Positions 51,980 to 60,274 of a stretch of 64,000 bases of DNA are shown here, one piece after another. Position 1 is the first letter of the stretch; every line of letters begins with the position of its first letter. Both the position numbers and the translations under genes were made by a program. Under the pieces are notes generated by a model. It worked only from the letters and a program-made list of their open reading frames with translations, was not told the DNA's origin and searched no databases. The DNA is taken from NCBI GenBank assembly GCA_050302475.1, contig JBNLBF010000001.1, forward strand, positions 124,001-188,000, read 5' to 3'. The stretch is from NORP23 sp050302475. Lineage in GTDB: Bacteria; Pseudomonadota; Alphaproteobacteria; Rhodobacterales; Rhodobacteraceae.

Positions 51980-52339
51980 TTACAGCGCAGCTTTGGCCTG
52001 GGCTACGATAGCCCCAAACGCTTCGGGCTCATGAACGGCCAGATCGGCGAGGACCTTACGGTCAACTTCGATACCGGCCAGGTTCAGACCGTTAATGAAA
52101 CGCGAATATGTCAGCGATTCATCAACCGAACGAACGGCTGCGTTGATGCGCTGGATCCACAAGGCGCGGAAGTTCCGTTTGCGAACGGCGCGGTCGCGTG
52201 TCGCGTATTGCATCGCCTTGTCAACGGACTGCGTTGCTGTGCGGAAGTTGCGGCTACGGGCACCATAGTGGCCTTTGGCGGCCTTAACGACCTTGCGGTG
52301 ACGCGCGTGGGTGGTGGTTCCGCCTTTTACTCTCGACAT
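51980..52339 (-). CDS. rplT: 50S ribosomal protein L20
   Basis: A 119-residue ribosomal protein starting MSRVKGGTTTHARHRKVVKA and containing the conserved WIQRINAAVR segment. It binds 23S rRNA early in assembly of the large subunit. It is cotranscribed with rpmI, 12 bases upstream, and ends before a strong terminator. Confidence 0.97.
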   Translation of the reverse strand: MSRVKGGTTTHARHRKVVKAAKGHYGARSRNFRTATQSVDKAMQYATRDRAVRKRNFRALWIQRINAAVRSVDESLTYSRFINGLNLAGIEVDRKVLADLAVHEPEAFGAIVAQAKAAL

Positions 52340-52351
52340 ATCAAACCCTCC

Positions 52352-52552
52352 TTAGCGCGAATATGGCATGTAGGTTTTCACGATCTTCTCGTCCTGAGCG
52401 GACAAGGTCGTGGTCCCACGTGCTTTGCGAATGAATTTGTTGGAGCGCTTGATCATGCCGTGGCGTTTGCCGGCCTGCGCTGTAACGACACGACCGGAAG
52501 CGGTCACTTTGAACCGTTTCTTCGTGCTCGATTTGGTCTTCATCTTGGGCAT
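52352..52552 (-). CDS. rpmI: 50S ribosomal protein L35
   Basis: A 66-residue basic protein with MPKMKTKSSTKKRFKVTASG and GKRHGMIKRSNKFIR, the L35 pattern. AAGGAG selects the ATG at 52552 over a longer in-frame start. infC, its usual neighbour in many bacteria, is absent here. A strong hairpin lies in the leader. Confidence 0.96.
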   Translation of the reverse strand: MPKMKTKSSTKKRFKVTASGRVVTAQAGKRHGMIKRSNKFIRKARGTTTLSAQDEKIVKTYMPYSR

Positions 52553-52618
52553 TTCCGTCTCCTTCATCAGAGTGGTCAGTAACGCGACTCGGCAGCCCTT
52601 TCGCCGGTCCCGCATAAG

Positions 52619-52650
52619 AAAGCGGCGTTGTATGAGAACAACGCCGCTTT
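52619..52650 (-). terminator. 13-bp hairpin upstream of rpmI
   Basis: A perfect 13-bp stem (AAAGCGGCGTTGT with ACAACGCCGCTTT) with a six-base loop, followed on the minus strand by CTTATG rather than a long T-run. It lies 66 bases before the L35 start and 77 bases after the small membrane protein. It may terminate the pyk-side transcript or act as an attenuator in the L35-L20 leader. Confidence 0.7.
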
Positions 52651-52726
52651 GGCAAGTAGGTAATTTCGTGAAATTCAGCCTGTTCGCAAAACACTGAATT
52701 TTTCGAAGGCACCCCCACCTTGCCCG

Positions 52727-52951
52727 TTATACGATGGCAGTAATCAGCCTCGCGAAGCTGTCCGGAATGTCACCGGGATTAATGCCATGAAGTGTTTGTG
52801 CATCAGCAGCGGCAAGCAGTAAGCCGGAGAAGATAAACGCCATCACGCTTTTCTTGATGGATCCATCCTGCCAAGATGCAGAGAAAAATAGAATTAGTGC
52901 CAGAATGAGTACACTGGACCCACCCACAAGCAAAAGATCATATTCTGACAT
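52727..52951 (-). CDS. Small two-helix membrane protein
   Basis: A 74-residue protein with two hydrophobic helices (about residues 6-25 and 33-50) and a polar C-terminus (DAQTLHGINPGDIPDSFARL). I do not recognise a named family. A strong AAAGGGGG ribosome-binding site precedes the ATG. It follows pyk on the same strand by 66 bases and may be coexpressed. Confidence 0.7.
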   Translation of the reverse strand: MSEYDLLLVGGSSVLILALILFFSASWQDGSIKKSVMAFIFSGLLLAAADAQTLHGINPGDIPDSFARLITAIV

Positions 52952-53017
52952 ATCAAGCCCCCTTTAATATGCATGGGACTTAATAACACAATTTTGCCAC
53001 ATTTCGCAAGCGAATAT

Positions 53018-54445
53018 TTACGTGACGTTAACCACTTGCAGAATGTTGGTGGTTCCCGGAACGTTAAAAGGAATACCCGCAGTCACAACAATTCGGTCGT
53101 TGACCATGGCAAATCCGTCCTCGCGCGCCACCCGTGCGGCTTCGACCACGGCGCCTTCGAAATCATTCACCTGATTGATCGCTGTGCAGTGCAGTCCCCA
53201 TGTCAGGGACAAACGGCGGGCGGTTTCTATGATTGGGGTCAGGGCGATGATTGGCACGCGCGGACGCTCGCGTGAAGCAAGCATCGCCGTGGTCCCGGAT
53301 TGTGTGAAGCAGCAGATTGCCTTGACGTTTGTCGTTTCCGCCACTTCGCGCGCGGCGACAGTGATCGCATCAGACACACGGGCCTTGGCCGGAGAGCGCG
53401 AGGCCTCGATCACCTGACGGAAAATGCTGTCTTCTTCGACCGCTTCGGCAACATTATTCATCGTGGTCACGGCTTCGATCGGATAATCGCCTGCTGCGGA
53501 TTCCGCCGACAGCATCACGGCATCAGCACCTTCATAGATTGCCTGCGCAACGTCTGAAACCTCGGCCCGCGTTGGGACCGGAGAGGAGATCATACTTTCC
53601 ATCATCTGCGTTGCGACGATTACAGGTTTTCCCACAGCGCGGCACTGACGGACCAAGCGTTTCTGGATCGGCGGCAGAACCTGCACCGGCAGCTCCACAC
53701 CCAGATCTCCACGGGCAACCATGACCCCGTCGGCGGCATCGAGGATTTCGCTGAAAGCGTTAACGGCAGCGGGTTTTTCAATTTTGGCAATGATGGCCGC
53801 ACGACCTTTTGCCAGTTCGCGTGCCTGATCAATATCAGCGCCACGCTGCACAAAGGACAGGGCGAGCCAGTCAATGCCAAGGTCACACACAAATTCCAGA
53901 TCCTTAAGATCCTTTTCCGACAACGCGGCCACCGGCAGCACAACGTCGGGCACATTTACACCCTTGCGGTTGGATATTTCGCCGCCAACTTCGACAATCG
54001 TGTCCGCGTGAGAGTCTGAACAGTCGGTGACTTTCAGGCGCAGCTTTCCGTCATTTACCAGCAGTGTGGATCCGGTTTTTAGAGCTTTGAAAATCTCAAC
54101 ATGTGGCAACTGCACGCGGGTATTGTCGCCGGGGGCATCATCCAGATCGAAACGGAAGCTCTGTCCGTCTTCCAGTTCTTCACTGTCATTCTTGAAGACA
54201 CCGCAGCGCAATTTCGGACCCTGCAAATCGGCGAGGATGCTAATCGGGCGGCCGACCTCTTCTTCAACTTCGCGGATCATGGCGTGGCGGGCGCGGATAT
54301 CGTCATGTTTACCGTGGCTCATGTTCAGTCGGAACACGTCGGCACCTGCCAGAAACAATTCTTTTATGACCTCTTTCGTGTCCGATGCCGGACCCAATGT
54401 GGCTACGATTTTGATGTTTCTGCGTCTGCGAAAGCCGTCCGCCAT
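53018..54445 (-). CDS. pyk: Pyruvate kinase
   Basis: A 475-residue glycolytic enzyme converting phosphoenolpyruvate and ADP to pyruvate and ATP. Catalytic landmarks are NIKIVATLGPAS, VFRLNMSHGKHDD, IAKIEKPAAV, MVARGDLGVELP and VATQMMESMI. The C-terminal allosteric domain is present. Divergent from the formylglutamate amidohydrolase gene across 143 bases. Confidence 0.97.
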   Translation of the reverse strand: MADGFRRRRNIKIVATLGPASDTKEVIKELFLAGADVFRLNMSHGKHDDIRARHAMIREVEEEVGRPISILADLQGPKLRCGVFKNDSEELEDGQSFRFDLDDAPGDNTRVQLPHVEIFKALKTGSTLLVNDGKLRLKVTDCSDSHADTIVEVGGEISNRKGVNVPDVVLPVAALSEKDLKDLEFVCDLGIDWLALSFVQRGADIDQARELAKGRAAIIAKIEKPAAVNAFSEILDAADGVMVARGDLGVELPVQVLPPIQKRLVRQCRAVGKPVIVATQMMESMISSPVPTRAEVSDVAQAIYEGADAVMLSAESAAGDYPIEAVTTMNNVAEAVEEDSIFRQVIEASRSPAKARVSDAITVAAREVAETTNVKAICCFTQSGTTAMLASRERPRVPIIALTPIIETARRLSLTWGLHCTAINQVNDFEGAVVEAARVAREDGFAMVNDRIVVTAGIPFNVPGTTNILQVVNVT

Positions 54446-54588
54446 AATCTTCCCCTTCGTTCTTTCGCCGATCTATAAGTGACCCGTGCGGAAATGTCCC
54501 TGCCAAAAACGAAAAAAATTCGTAATCCGTCTGGAGGAATCCGCGCCGTCGGTCTAGGTATTGTAGGCAGATGACAGGAATATGACCC

Positions 54589-55359
54589 TTGAGTGACCAT
54601 CCCGCTTTCGAAGTGTTGCGACCCGATGCAAAATCGTCGGTTCTGATTGTATGTGATCATGCTTCCAATATCGTCCCTGCCTCCGTTAATGGCGGGACGC
54701 TGGGTCTGCCGGACTCAGACATGAATCGTCATATCGCCTATGACATCGGTGTGCGCGGCGTGGTGGAACATTTGTCCGAAATCCTGGATGCCCACGCCGT
54801 TCTGTCGCGATTTTCCCGATTGGTGATTGATCCCAACCGGGGGGAAGATGATCCGACCATTCTTATGAAACTTTATGACGGGTCTATCATCCCGGGTAAC
54901 CGCAACGCGGATGCCGAGGAAAAGGGGCGTCGCCTGACCCTGTTCCACCGCCCGTATCACGCGGCACTGACCAATCAGATCGACCATATGATCGCCGAGG
55001 GGCGAACGCCGGCGTTGATTTCTATCCATTCCTTTACGCCGAAACTCCGCAACCGTCCGCCACGGCCATGGCATTTGGGCGTTCTGTGGGACAAGGACGA
55101 CCGGTTGGTGAAACCGTTCCTGAAATATTTCGAGGATGATCGCGATGTGATCGTCGGGGACAACGAACCTTACTCCGGCGAATTGCAGGGCGACACGATG
55201 TATTTCCATGGTACCTCGCGCGGATTGCCGCATATCCTTATCGAGATCCGCCACGACCTGATCGACACGCCGGAAGGTCAGCAGAAATGGGCCGAGCGTA
55301 TTGCGCCGGCCATCTGGATGGCGTTGAATAGCCTGAAAGAGGAGCTAACCGATGCCTGA
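54589..55359 (+). CDS. N-formylglutamate amidohydrolase-family enzyme
   Basis: A 256-residue protein of the FGase family, which hydrolyses N-formylglutamate (histidine degradation) or similar amides. Landmarks are SVLIVCDHASN with a probable metal His, SRLVIDPNRGEDDP, LISIHSFTPKL and ILIEIRHDLI. The start is TTG at 54589 with AGGA about ten bases upstream; no ATG in frame is near. It overlaps the DUF1244 gene by eight bases. No histidine-degradation genes are nearby. Confidence 0.85.
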   Translation: MSDHPAFEVLRPDAKSSVLIVCDHASNIVPASVNGGTLGLPDSDMNRHIAYDIGVRGVVEHLSEILDAHAVLSRFSRLVIDPNRGEDDPTILMKLYDGSIIPGNRNADAEEKGRRLTLFHRPYHAALTNQIDHMIAEGRTPALISIHSFTPKLRNRPPRPWHLGVLWDKDDRLVKPFLKYFEDDRDVIVGDNEPYSGELQGDTMYFHGTSRGLPHILIEIRHDLIDTPEGQQKWAERIAPAIWMALNSLKEELTDA

Positions 55360-55666
55360 GATCGACCCGCAAACGCAAGTGGAACTTGAAGCAGAGGCTT
55401 TTCGTCGGCTGGTGAAACATTTGCAGGAACGTACTGACGTCCAGAATATCGACATGATGAACCTGACAGGCTTTTGCCGGAACTGCCTGAGCCGCTGGTA
55501 TCAGGAAGCCGCAAACGCGCGTGGAATCGACATGTCCAAGGAAGAAGGCCGCGCACATGTCCACGGTATGCCAACCGCAGAATGGAAAGCGAAATACCAG
55601 ACTGAAGCCTCGCCCGAGAAGCAGGAAAGTTTTAAGGAGGCGTTCGCACGCACCCATGGGGAATGA
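55352..55666 (+). CDS. DUF1244-family protein
   Basis: A 104-residue, mostly helical protein with RRLVKHLQERTDVQNIDMMN, the two-Cys FCRNCLSRWYQEAA segment and AHVHGMPTAEWKAKYQTEAS, all matching DUF1244. Function unknown; the Cys pair and conserved His suggest metal or redox chemistry. It overlaps the upstream amidohydrolase gene by eight bases. Confidence 0.88.
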   Translation: MPEIDPQTQVELEAEAFRRLVKHLQERTDVQNIDMMNLTGFCRNCLSRWYQEAANARGIDMSKEEGRAHVHGMPTAEWKAKYQTEASPEKQESFKEAFARTHGE

Positions 55667-55730
55667 ATCGGTTTTCAACCCTGCATTGGTCCTGGGTAAC
55701 CGCGGTCTCGTCTGGGCTACCCCGTTACAG

Positions 55731-56741
55731 ATGATGAAAGCTGTTGTTTTCGCTGTTGCGCTTTTTCTGACCGCCGGTGCCAGCCTCGCAGCGCCAAAGG
55801 TCGTGACCACAATCGCACCTGTGCAGGGACTGGTTGCCGATATCATGGGAGCCGTGGGACGTCCCACCCTGTTGCTGGAGGATGGCAAATCCCCGCATCT
55901 CTATGCTCTCCAGCCCACGCAGGCGCGCGCATTGGAACAGGCCGATATCGTCTTCGCCATTGGGCTGGGTCTCGAATTCTGGTTGCCTCGTCCCGCCGAG
56001 GGGGAGTCGCGTACGCAATATGTTTTCTTAGGGGAAAACCACGAGATCAACGTGTTGGCCTCCCGTAGACTCGAACGCTTTGGCGACGAAGTCGAATCCG
56101 ACGAGAACAATCCGGACATAGATTCCGGGGATAATCCCATTATGCCTGAGATGGACGCGTTCCTTGAGGAACTGCTGGGCGACTCAACGCCATTGGGCGA
56201 AGACGATCAACAAGAGGTCCGACGTGTGGAATTGCCCGCAGGTGCCAACGATCCGCATATCTGGCTATATTCGGGCAACGTGATCGCGATGATCCGCCAG
56301 ATTCAGCAGGTGCTGACGGATGCGGATCCGGCCAATTCCGAAATCTATTTTACCAACGCCTCTCGTCTGATCCACGATATTGAAAACGCCCAGGAAGCAG
56401 CGGAGAATGCCCTTGCTCGGCTGGACAGAGTTTCCTTTGTCGTGACGCATGACTCGTTACGCTATCTGGCGGCGGAATACGGGCTGAACGTGGTGGGAAC
56501 CGTGTCCTCAGGAAATGGAGATAGTGCGTGGGCACTGACGCTGGAAGAGTTGCGGAAAAGCCTTGGCGCACGCAGTTGCATCCTGATTGACGCTACCCAC
56601 CCAGAAGGCATCGCGCCTAACATCTTTGCGGACATACCGCAGGTTGATATCGACATAATGGGCACCGCTCTGCTTCGCCAGGACAGGCATTATCCCCGTC
56701 TGCTCGACGCGCTGGTAGAACAATTGCGTAACTGCCGTTGA
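55731..56741 (+). CDS. Zinc-type ABC transporter substrate-binding protein (ZnuA-like)
   Basis: A 336-residue exported protein (signal MMKAVVFAVALFLTAGASLAA). Metal ligands expected of the cluster A-I family are His56 (GKSPHLYALQP), His176 (NDPHIWLY) and His240 (VVTHDSLRY). The loop at 119-163, usually rich in His in ZnuA, is instead strongly acidic without His. No permease or ATPase gene adjoins. The start is uncertain: ATG at 55656 overlaps the DUF1244 gene, but lacks a signal peptide immediately after it; 55731 is chosen for the signal peptide although no ribosome-binding site is seen. Confidence 0.78.
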   Translation: MMKAVVFAVALFLTAGASLAAPKVVTTIAPVQGLVADIMGAVGRPTLLLEDGKSPHLYALQPTQARALEQADIVFAIGLGLEFWLPRPAEGESRTQYVFLGENHEINVLASRRLERFGDEVESDENNPDIDSGDNPIMPEMDAFLEELLGDSTPLGEDDQQEVRRVELPAGANDPHIWLYSGNVIAMIRQIQQVLTDADPANSEIYFTNASRLIHDIENAQEAAENALARLDRVSFVVTHDSLRYLAAEYGLNVVGTVSSGNGDSAWALTLEELRKSLGARSCILIDATHPEGIAPNIFADIPQVDIDIMGTALLRQDRHYPRLLDALVEQLRNCR

Positions 56742-56781
56742 AGGGGTTTTCATTCCCCGCTGATCGGGTCATGTTTCGGTC

Positions 56782-57255
56782 ATGAAAGACGACCCCATCG
56801 ACCGCACAGGTCTGCGCAAAGACTTCTGGAAACGTTTTCCGCTCGACGAACTACCACTCCATGAGTGGGAGGCGCTTTGTGATGGGTGCGGGCGGTGCTG
56901 TCTGCTAAAACTCGAAGACGAAGACACTGGCGAGATTGCCTATACCAATGTCGCCTGCAGGCTGTTTGATGATGCAACCTGCCGGTGCGGGAACTACGCC
57001 TTGCGCAAACAAATGGTCAAAGGCTGCGTAATCGTGCGACCCGATACGCTGGACAATATCGTCGACTGGATGCCGAACACTTGCGCCTATCGCCTATTGG
57101 CCGAAGGCAAACCCCTGCCCGACTGGCACCCGTTGATCACGGGGAATCCCGACAGCGTGCACGAAGCCGGGATATCCATGCAGGGAAAAACGGTTGCGGA
57201 ATTTGATGTGGCCGAAGAAGATTGGCCCGATCACACGATCAAAGGAATGTTGTAA
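56782..57255 (+). CDS. YcgN-family cysteine-cluster protein
   Basis: A 157-residue cytoplasmic protein with the Cys cluster CDGCGRCC near residue 33, followed by further Cys residues in CRLFDDATCRCGNY and GCVIV. This matches the YcgN/UPF0260 family, probably metal-binding, function unknown. It begins DRTGLRKDFWKRFPLDELPL. Its stop overlaps the start of the threonine-aldolase gene by one base (TAATG). Confidence 0.9.
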   Translation: MKDDPIDRTGLRKDFWKRFPLDELPLHEWEALCDGCGRCCLLKLEDEDTGEIAYTNVACRLFDDATCRCGNYALRKQMVKGCVIVRPDTLDNIVDWMPNTCAYRLLAEGKPLPDWHPLITGNPDSVHEAGISMQGKTVAEFDVAEEDWPDHTIKGML

Positions 57256-58307
57256 TGTGGTTTTCATCAGACAATGCAGGACCTGCCGCGCCCGAGGTTC
57301 TGGAGGCGCTTTCGCGCGCGAACGAAGACTATGCCAGCGGATACGGCGCTGACGAAATCATGGACCGCGTACGCGCCCGCATTCGCGAGATATTCGAAAC
57401 ACCGGAGGCCGAGGTATTTCTGGTGCCAACCGGGACAGCCGCAAACGCGCTGGCACTGGCGTGTCTGGCAGAGCCGTGGCAGACCATCTATTGCCACCGC
57501 AACGCCCATATCGAAGAAGATGAATGCGGTGCGCCGGAGTTTTATACCGGCGGGGGCAAGCTGTGCCTGCTGGAAGGCGCTGATGCCAAGATTGACCCGG
57601 CAGAGCTGGAAAAGGCGATCCATTTCACCGCCCGGGCAGGTGTGCACAATGTGCAGCACGGGCCATTGTCGATCACCAATGTAACGGAACAGGGTGCGAT
57701 CTATTCGCTGGCGGAAATCCAGACCCTGACCAGCATCGCCAAGGCCAGTAATCTGCCCGTCCATATGGATGGCGCTCGTTTCGCCAATGCGATCGTCGGC
57801 TCGAATATGTCCCCGGCGGAAATGACGTGGAAATCCGGTATTGATGTGCTGAGCTTTGGGGGCACCAAAAACGGTCTGATCGGAGTGGAGGCCGTTATCT
57901 TTTTCGATCCGGCAAAAGCCTGGGAATTCCAGTTGCGCCGCAAGCGCGGTGGTCATCTGTTTTCCAAACACCGTTATCTGTCCGCACAGATGGAGGCCTA
58001 CCTGACCGATGATCTGTGGCTTCGGCTTGCGCGCCAGGCAAACGATGCGGCGGCGCGAATGGCGGCGGGATTGCGAGGGCTGGATCATGTCCGGTTCCTT
58101 CACCCCGTTGATGCCAACATGCTTTTCGTCAGCATGCCACGCGACATGCACAAAGCACTCCATGACGCCGGGGCGCATTACTATTTCTGGCCCGGTGATC
58201 AATCGCTGGACGGTCCGGGGGAAGAGATGCTCTCCTGCAGGTTGGTGTGCAATTGGACGACCACTGACGAAGAGGTAAAGAATTTCCTCAAAATCGTCGC
58301 AGGCTGA
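57255..58307 (+). CDS. Low-specificity threonine aldolase-family enzyme
   Basis: A 350-residue PLP enzyme of the beta-eliminating lyase fold. The PLP lysine is Lys205 in SFGGTKNGLIG; VPTGTAANALAL binds phosphate and MDGARFANA supplies the Asp. Threonine aldolases cleave threonine or allo-threonine to glycine and acetaldehyde. The ATG overlaps the YcgN stop (TAATG). Related beta-hydroxy amino acid aldolase activity is possible. Confidence 0.88.
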   Translation: MWFSSDNAGPAAPEVLEALSRANEDYASGYGADEIMDRVRARIREIFETPEAEVFLVPTGTAANALALACLAEPWQTIYCHRNAHIEEDECGAPEFYTGGGKLCLLEGADAKIDPAELEKAIHFTARAGVHNVQHGPLSITNVTEQGAIYSLAEIQTLTSIAKASNLPVHMDGARFANAIVGSNMSPAEMTWKSGIDVLSFGGTKNGLIGVEAVIFFDPAKAWEFQLRRKRGGHLFSKHRYLSAQMEAYLTDDLWLRLARQANDAAARMAAGLRGLDHVRFLHPVDANMLFVSMPRDMHKALHDAGAHYYFWPGDQSLDGPGEEMLSCRLVCNWTTTDEEVKNFLKIVAG

Positions 58308-58390
58308 GCATTTTGCTGGGCAAAAGATGACAGGTTTGTTACACGCAAACCACCTGATCGATTCCCGCCAGTCAGCGAGGTGGCCCGGAA

Positions 58391-59407
58391 ATGTACACAC
58401 CGTCTCAACCTAAACTGATCGCAGGAAATGCAAATCGGCCACTGGCCGAAACCATCGCCAAACGAATGTCGATGCATCAGGGGGAACGGGTCAATCTTGT
58501 CGACGCCCGGGTTGAAAGGTTCAACGATCAGGAAATCTTCGTCGAAGTGTACGAAAACGTTCGTGGCGAGGATATGTTCATTATCCAGTCCACATCGAAC
58601 CCGGCGAACGACAATCTGATGGAACTGCTGATTATCGCAGACGCATTGCGCCGCTCTTCAGCCTCGCGGATCACGGCGGTCATTCCCTATTTTGGCTATG
58701 CCCGACAGGATCGCCGGACAAAGGCCCGCACACCGATCAGTGCCAAGCTGGTGGCGAACCTGCTGACCGAAGCCGGAATTGAACGGGTGCTGACCATGGA
58801 TCTGCACGCCACGCAGATTCAGGGCTTTTTCGATATTCCGGTGGATAACCTTTATGCAGCGCCGATTTTCGCACTGGATGTAGTGCATAATTTCAAAAAG
58901 TTGGACGAAATCACCGTCGTCTCGCCTGACGTAGGCGGTGTCGCCCGTGCACGAGGACTGGCACAGCGGATCGGCACCGATCTGGCCATCGTGGATAAAC
59001 GTCGCTCCGCGCCGGGCGAGGTCGCCGAAATGACGGTGATCGGCGATGTAACGGATCGCAAATGCCTGATTGTGGACGATATTGTTGATACAGCCGGAAC
59101 GTTGTGCAAAGCGGCAGACCTGTTGATCGAAAAGGGCGCGAAGGAAGTTCACGCCTATATCACACATGGTGTTCTGTCCGGCCCGGCCGTTGGGCGGATT
59201 AAGAATTCTTCGCTGAAATCCCTCGTGGTGACGGATTCCATCGCTCCCACCCCAGAGGTTGTGGCGACCAAGAACATCCGTTATGTGCCCACGGCTCCAT
59301 TGCTGACACAGGCGATCCTGAATATCGCTAATGGAACGTCGGTATCGTCACTGTTTGATGAACAGACGCTGGAACCGCTTTACGAGGCATATTACCCGAC
59401 GGTTTAA
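58391..59407 (+). CDS. prs: Ribose-phosphate pyrophosphokinase
   Basis: A 338-residue enzyme making PRPP from ribose 5-phosphate and ATP for nucleotide, histidine and tryptophan synthesis. Landmarks are PYFGYARQDRRTKARTPISA, TMDLHATQIQGFF, and the PRPP-binding VDDIVDTAGTLCKAA. Slightly longer than the roughly 315-residue E. coli enzyme, as in other alphaproteobacteria. Its stop overlaps the convergent lectin gene by four bases. Confidence 0.96.
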   Translation: MYTPSQPKLIAGNANRPLAETIAKRMSMHQGERVNLVDARVERFNDQEIFVEVYENVRGEDMFIIQSTSNPANDNLMELLIIADALRRSSASRITAVIPYFGYARQDRRTKARTPISAKLVANLLTEAGIERVLTMDLHATQIQGFFDIPVDNLYAAPIFALDVVHNFKKLDEITVVSPDVGGVARARGLAQRIGTDLAIVDKRRSAPGEVAEMTVIGDVTDRKCLIVDDIVDTAGTLCKAADLLIEKGAKEVHAYITHGVLSGPAVGRIKNSSLKSLVVTDSIAPTPEVVATKNIRYVPTAPLLTQAILNIANGTSVSSLFDEQTLEPLYEAYYPTV

Positions 59408-59751
59408 ACGTCCCAGATATCTTCGTCTTCGACTTCGCCAATAGCCATCCAGTTGGCGTGCATTCGCGCGACCTTTGTGTCCGCCCATGTCGTAAAAATA
59501 ATGTCAAATCCATCGGCTGCCACATTGGCAGCTTTCAGGTCCACGCGCGTATTTGCGTCGTTGGATATATCCCACAGCGAAAAGCCGATTTGGATGACTG
59601 GGGGGTTGAGGAAAGGCTCGCTGAAAGCAACATGAATGGTCTGCTTTCTCTCGCCCTCACCGGACCACATTTCGCCGCCTTCAGCAAAATCTGAAAACAA
59701 ATGGGCGATGCCTGACTCGACCCCGATACGATGTGCATTAAGTTTCTTCAT
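59404..59751 (-). CDS. H-type lectin domain protein
   Basis: A 115-residue protein without signal peptide. VAFSEPFLNPPVIQIGFSLW, a central ADGFDIIFTTWADTKVAR and an NWMAIG end match the H-type lectin fold, a beta-sandwich that binds sugars such as N-acetylgalactosamine in snail and slime-mould proteins. Lack of a signal peptide suggests a cytoplasmic role, which is unclear. It sits after the ATP synthase terminator. Confidence 0.82.
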   Translation of the reverse strand: MKKLNAHRIGVESGIAHLFSDFAEGGEMWSGEGERKQTIHVAFSEPFLNPPVIQIGFSLWDISNDANTRVDLKAANVAADGFDIIFTTWADTKVARMHANWMAIGEVEDEDIWDV

Positions 59752-59807
59752 AATATTCTAATCTATACCGTCGAAACGTCTTAGAAGAAAAACACAGTAT
59801 TGTTAAG

Positions 59808-59840
59808 TAAAAACGCCGCCTTCAAGGAGAAGACGGCGTT
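59808..59840 (-). terminator. Rho-independent terminator of the ATP synthase operon
   Basis: On the minus strand AACGCCGTCTTC pairs with GAAGGCGGCGTT around a five-base loop (one G-T pair) and is followed by TTTTT. It lies 20 bases after the atpC stop. Confidence 0.92.
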
Positions 59841-59860
59841 AGATTTGATTGAATTCCGGA

Positions 59861-60259
59861 TCAAAGACCCATTTGTTCCTTCAGGAACTGAACGTCATTG
59901 ACGCGCATCGCGGCGGCGATTTGGTTGTCCTCGCTGGCATTTTCCAGCGCCGTTTCCGCGGCGACCAGAACCTCGTCCAGAAATTCAGATGTTACATCGG
60001 ATTTCGCAACAGCCTTTTCCGCCAGAACGGAGGCCCCGGTTTCGGAAATCTCGGCAAAACCGCCGGTCACGAAATACTCCTTCGTGTCAGCGCCATTCTG
60101 CACCGTAACGATCCCGGGACGAAGCGTAGTCAGGAATGCGCCGTGATTGGGCATTGCCGTGATGTCACCTTCCATCCCCGGGATCTGTACGCTGGTGGCC
60201 TCTTGCGAGGCCAGCCGGCGTTCCGGGGATACCAGATCAAATTGCATTACATCGGCCAT
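59861..60259 (-). CDS. atpC: ATP synthase epsilon subunit
   Basis: A 132-residue F1 central-stalk subunit. The N-terminal beta sandwich (MQFDLVSPERRLAS near the start, GMEGDITAMPNHGAFLTTLR) is typical; the C-terminal helical domain regulates rotation. It follows atpD by 15 bases and ends before the operon terminator. Confidence 0.95.
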   Translation of the reverse strand: MADVMQFDLVSPERRLASQEATSVQIPGMEGDITAMPNHGAFLTTLRPGIVTVQNGADTKEYFVTGGFAEISETGASVLAEKAVAKSDVTSEFLDEVLVAAETALENASEDNQIAAAMRVNDVQFLKEQMGL

Positions 60260-60274
60260 GAACCGAACCTTTCC

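Noticed and set aside
57267..58400. Long minus-strand reading frame opposite the threonine aldolase gene (377 residues)
   Set aside because: Antisense shadow with no domain; the plus-strand frame has full PLP-enzyme motifs.
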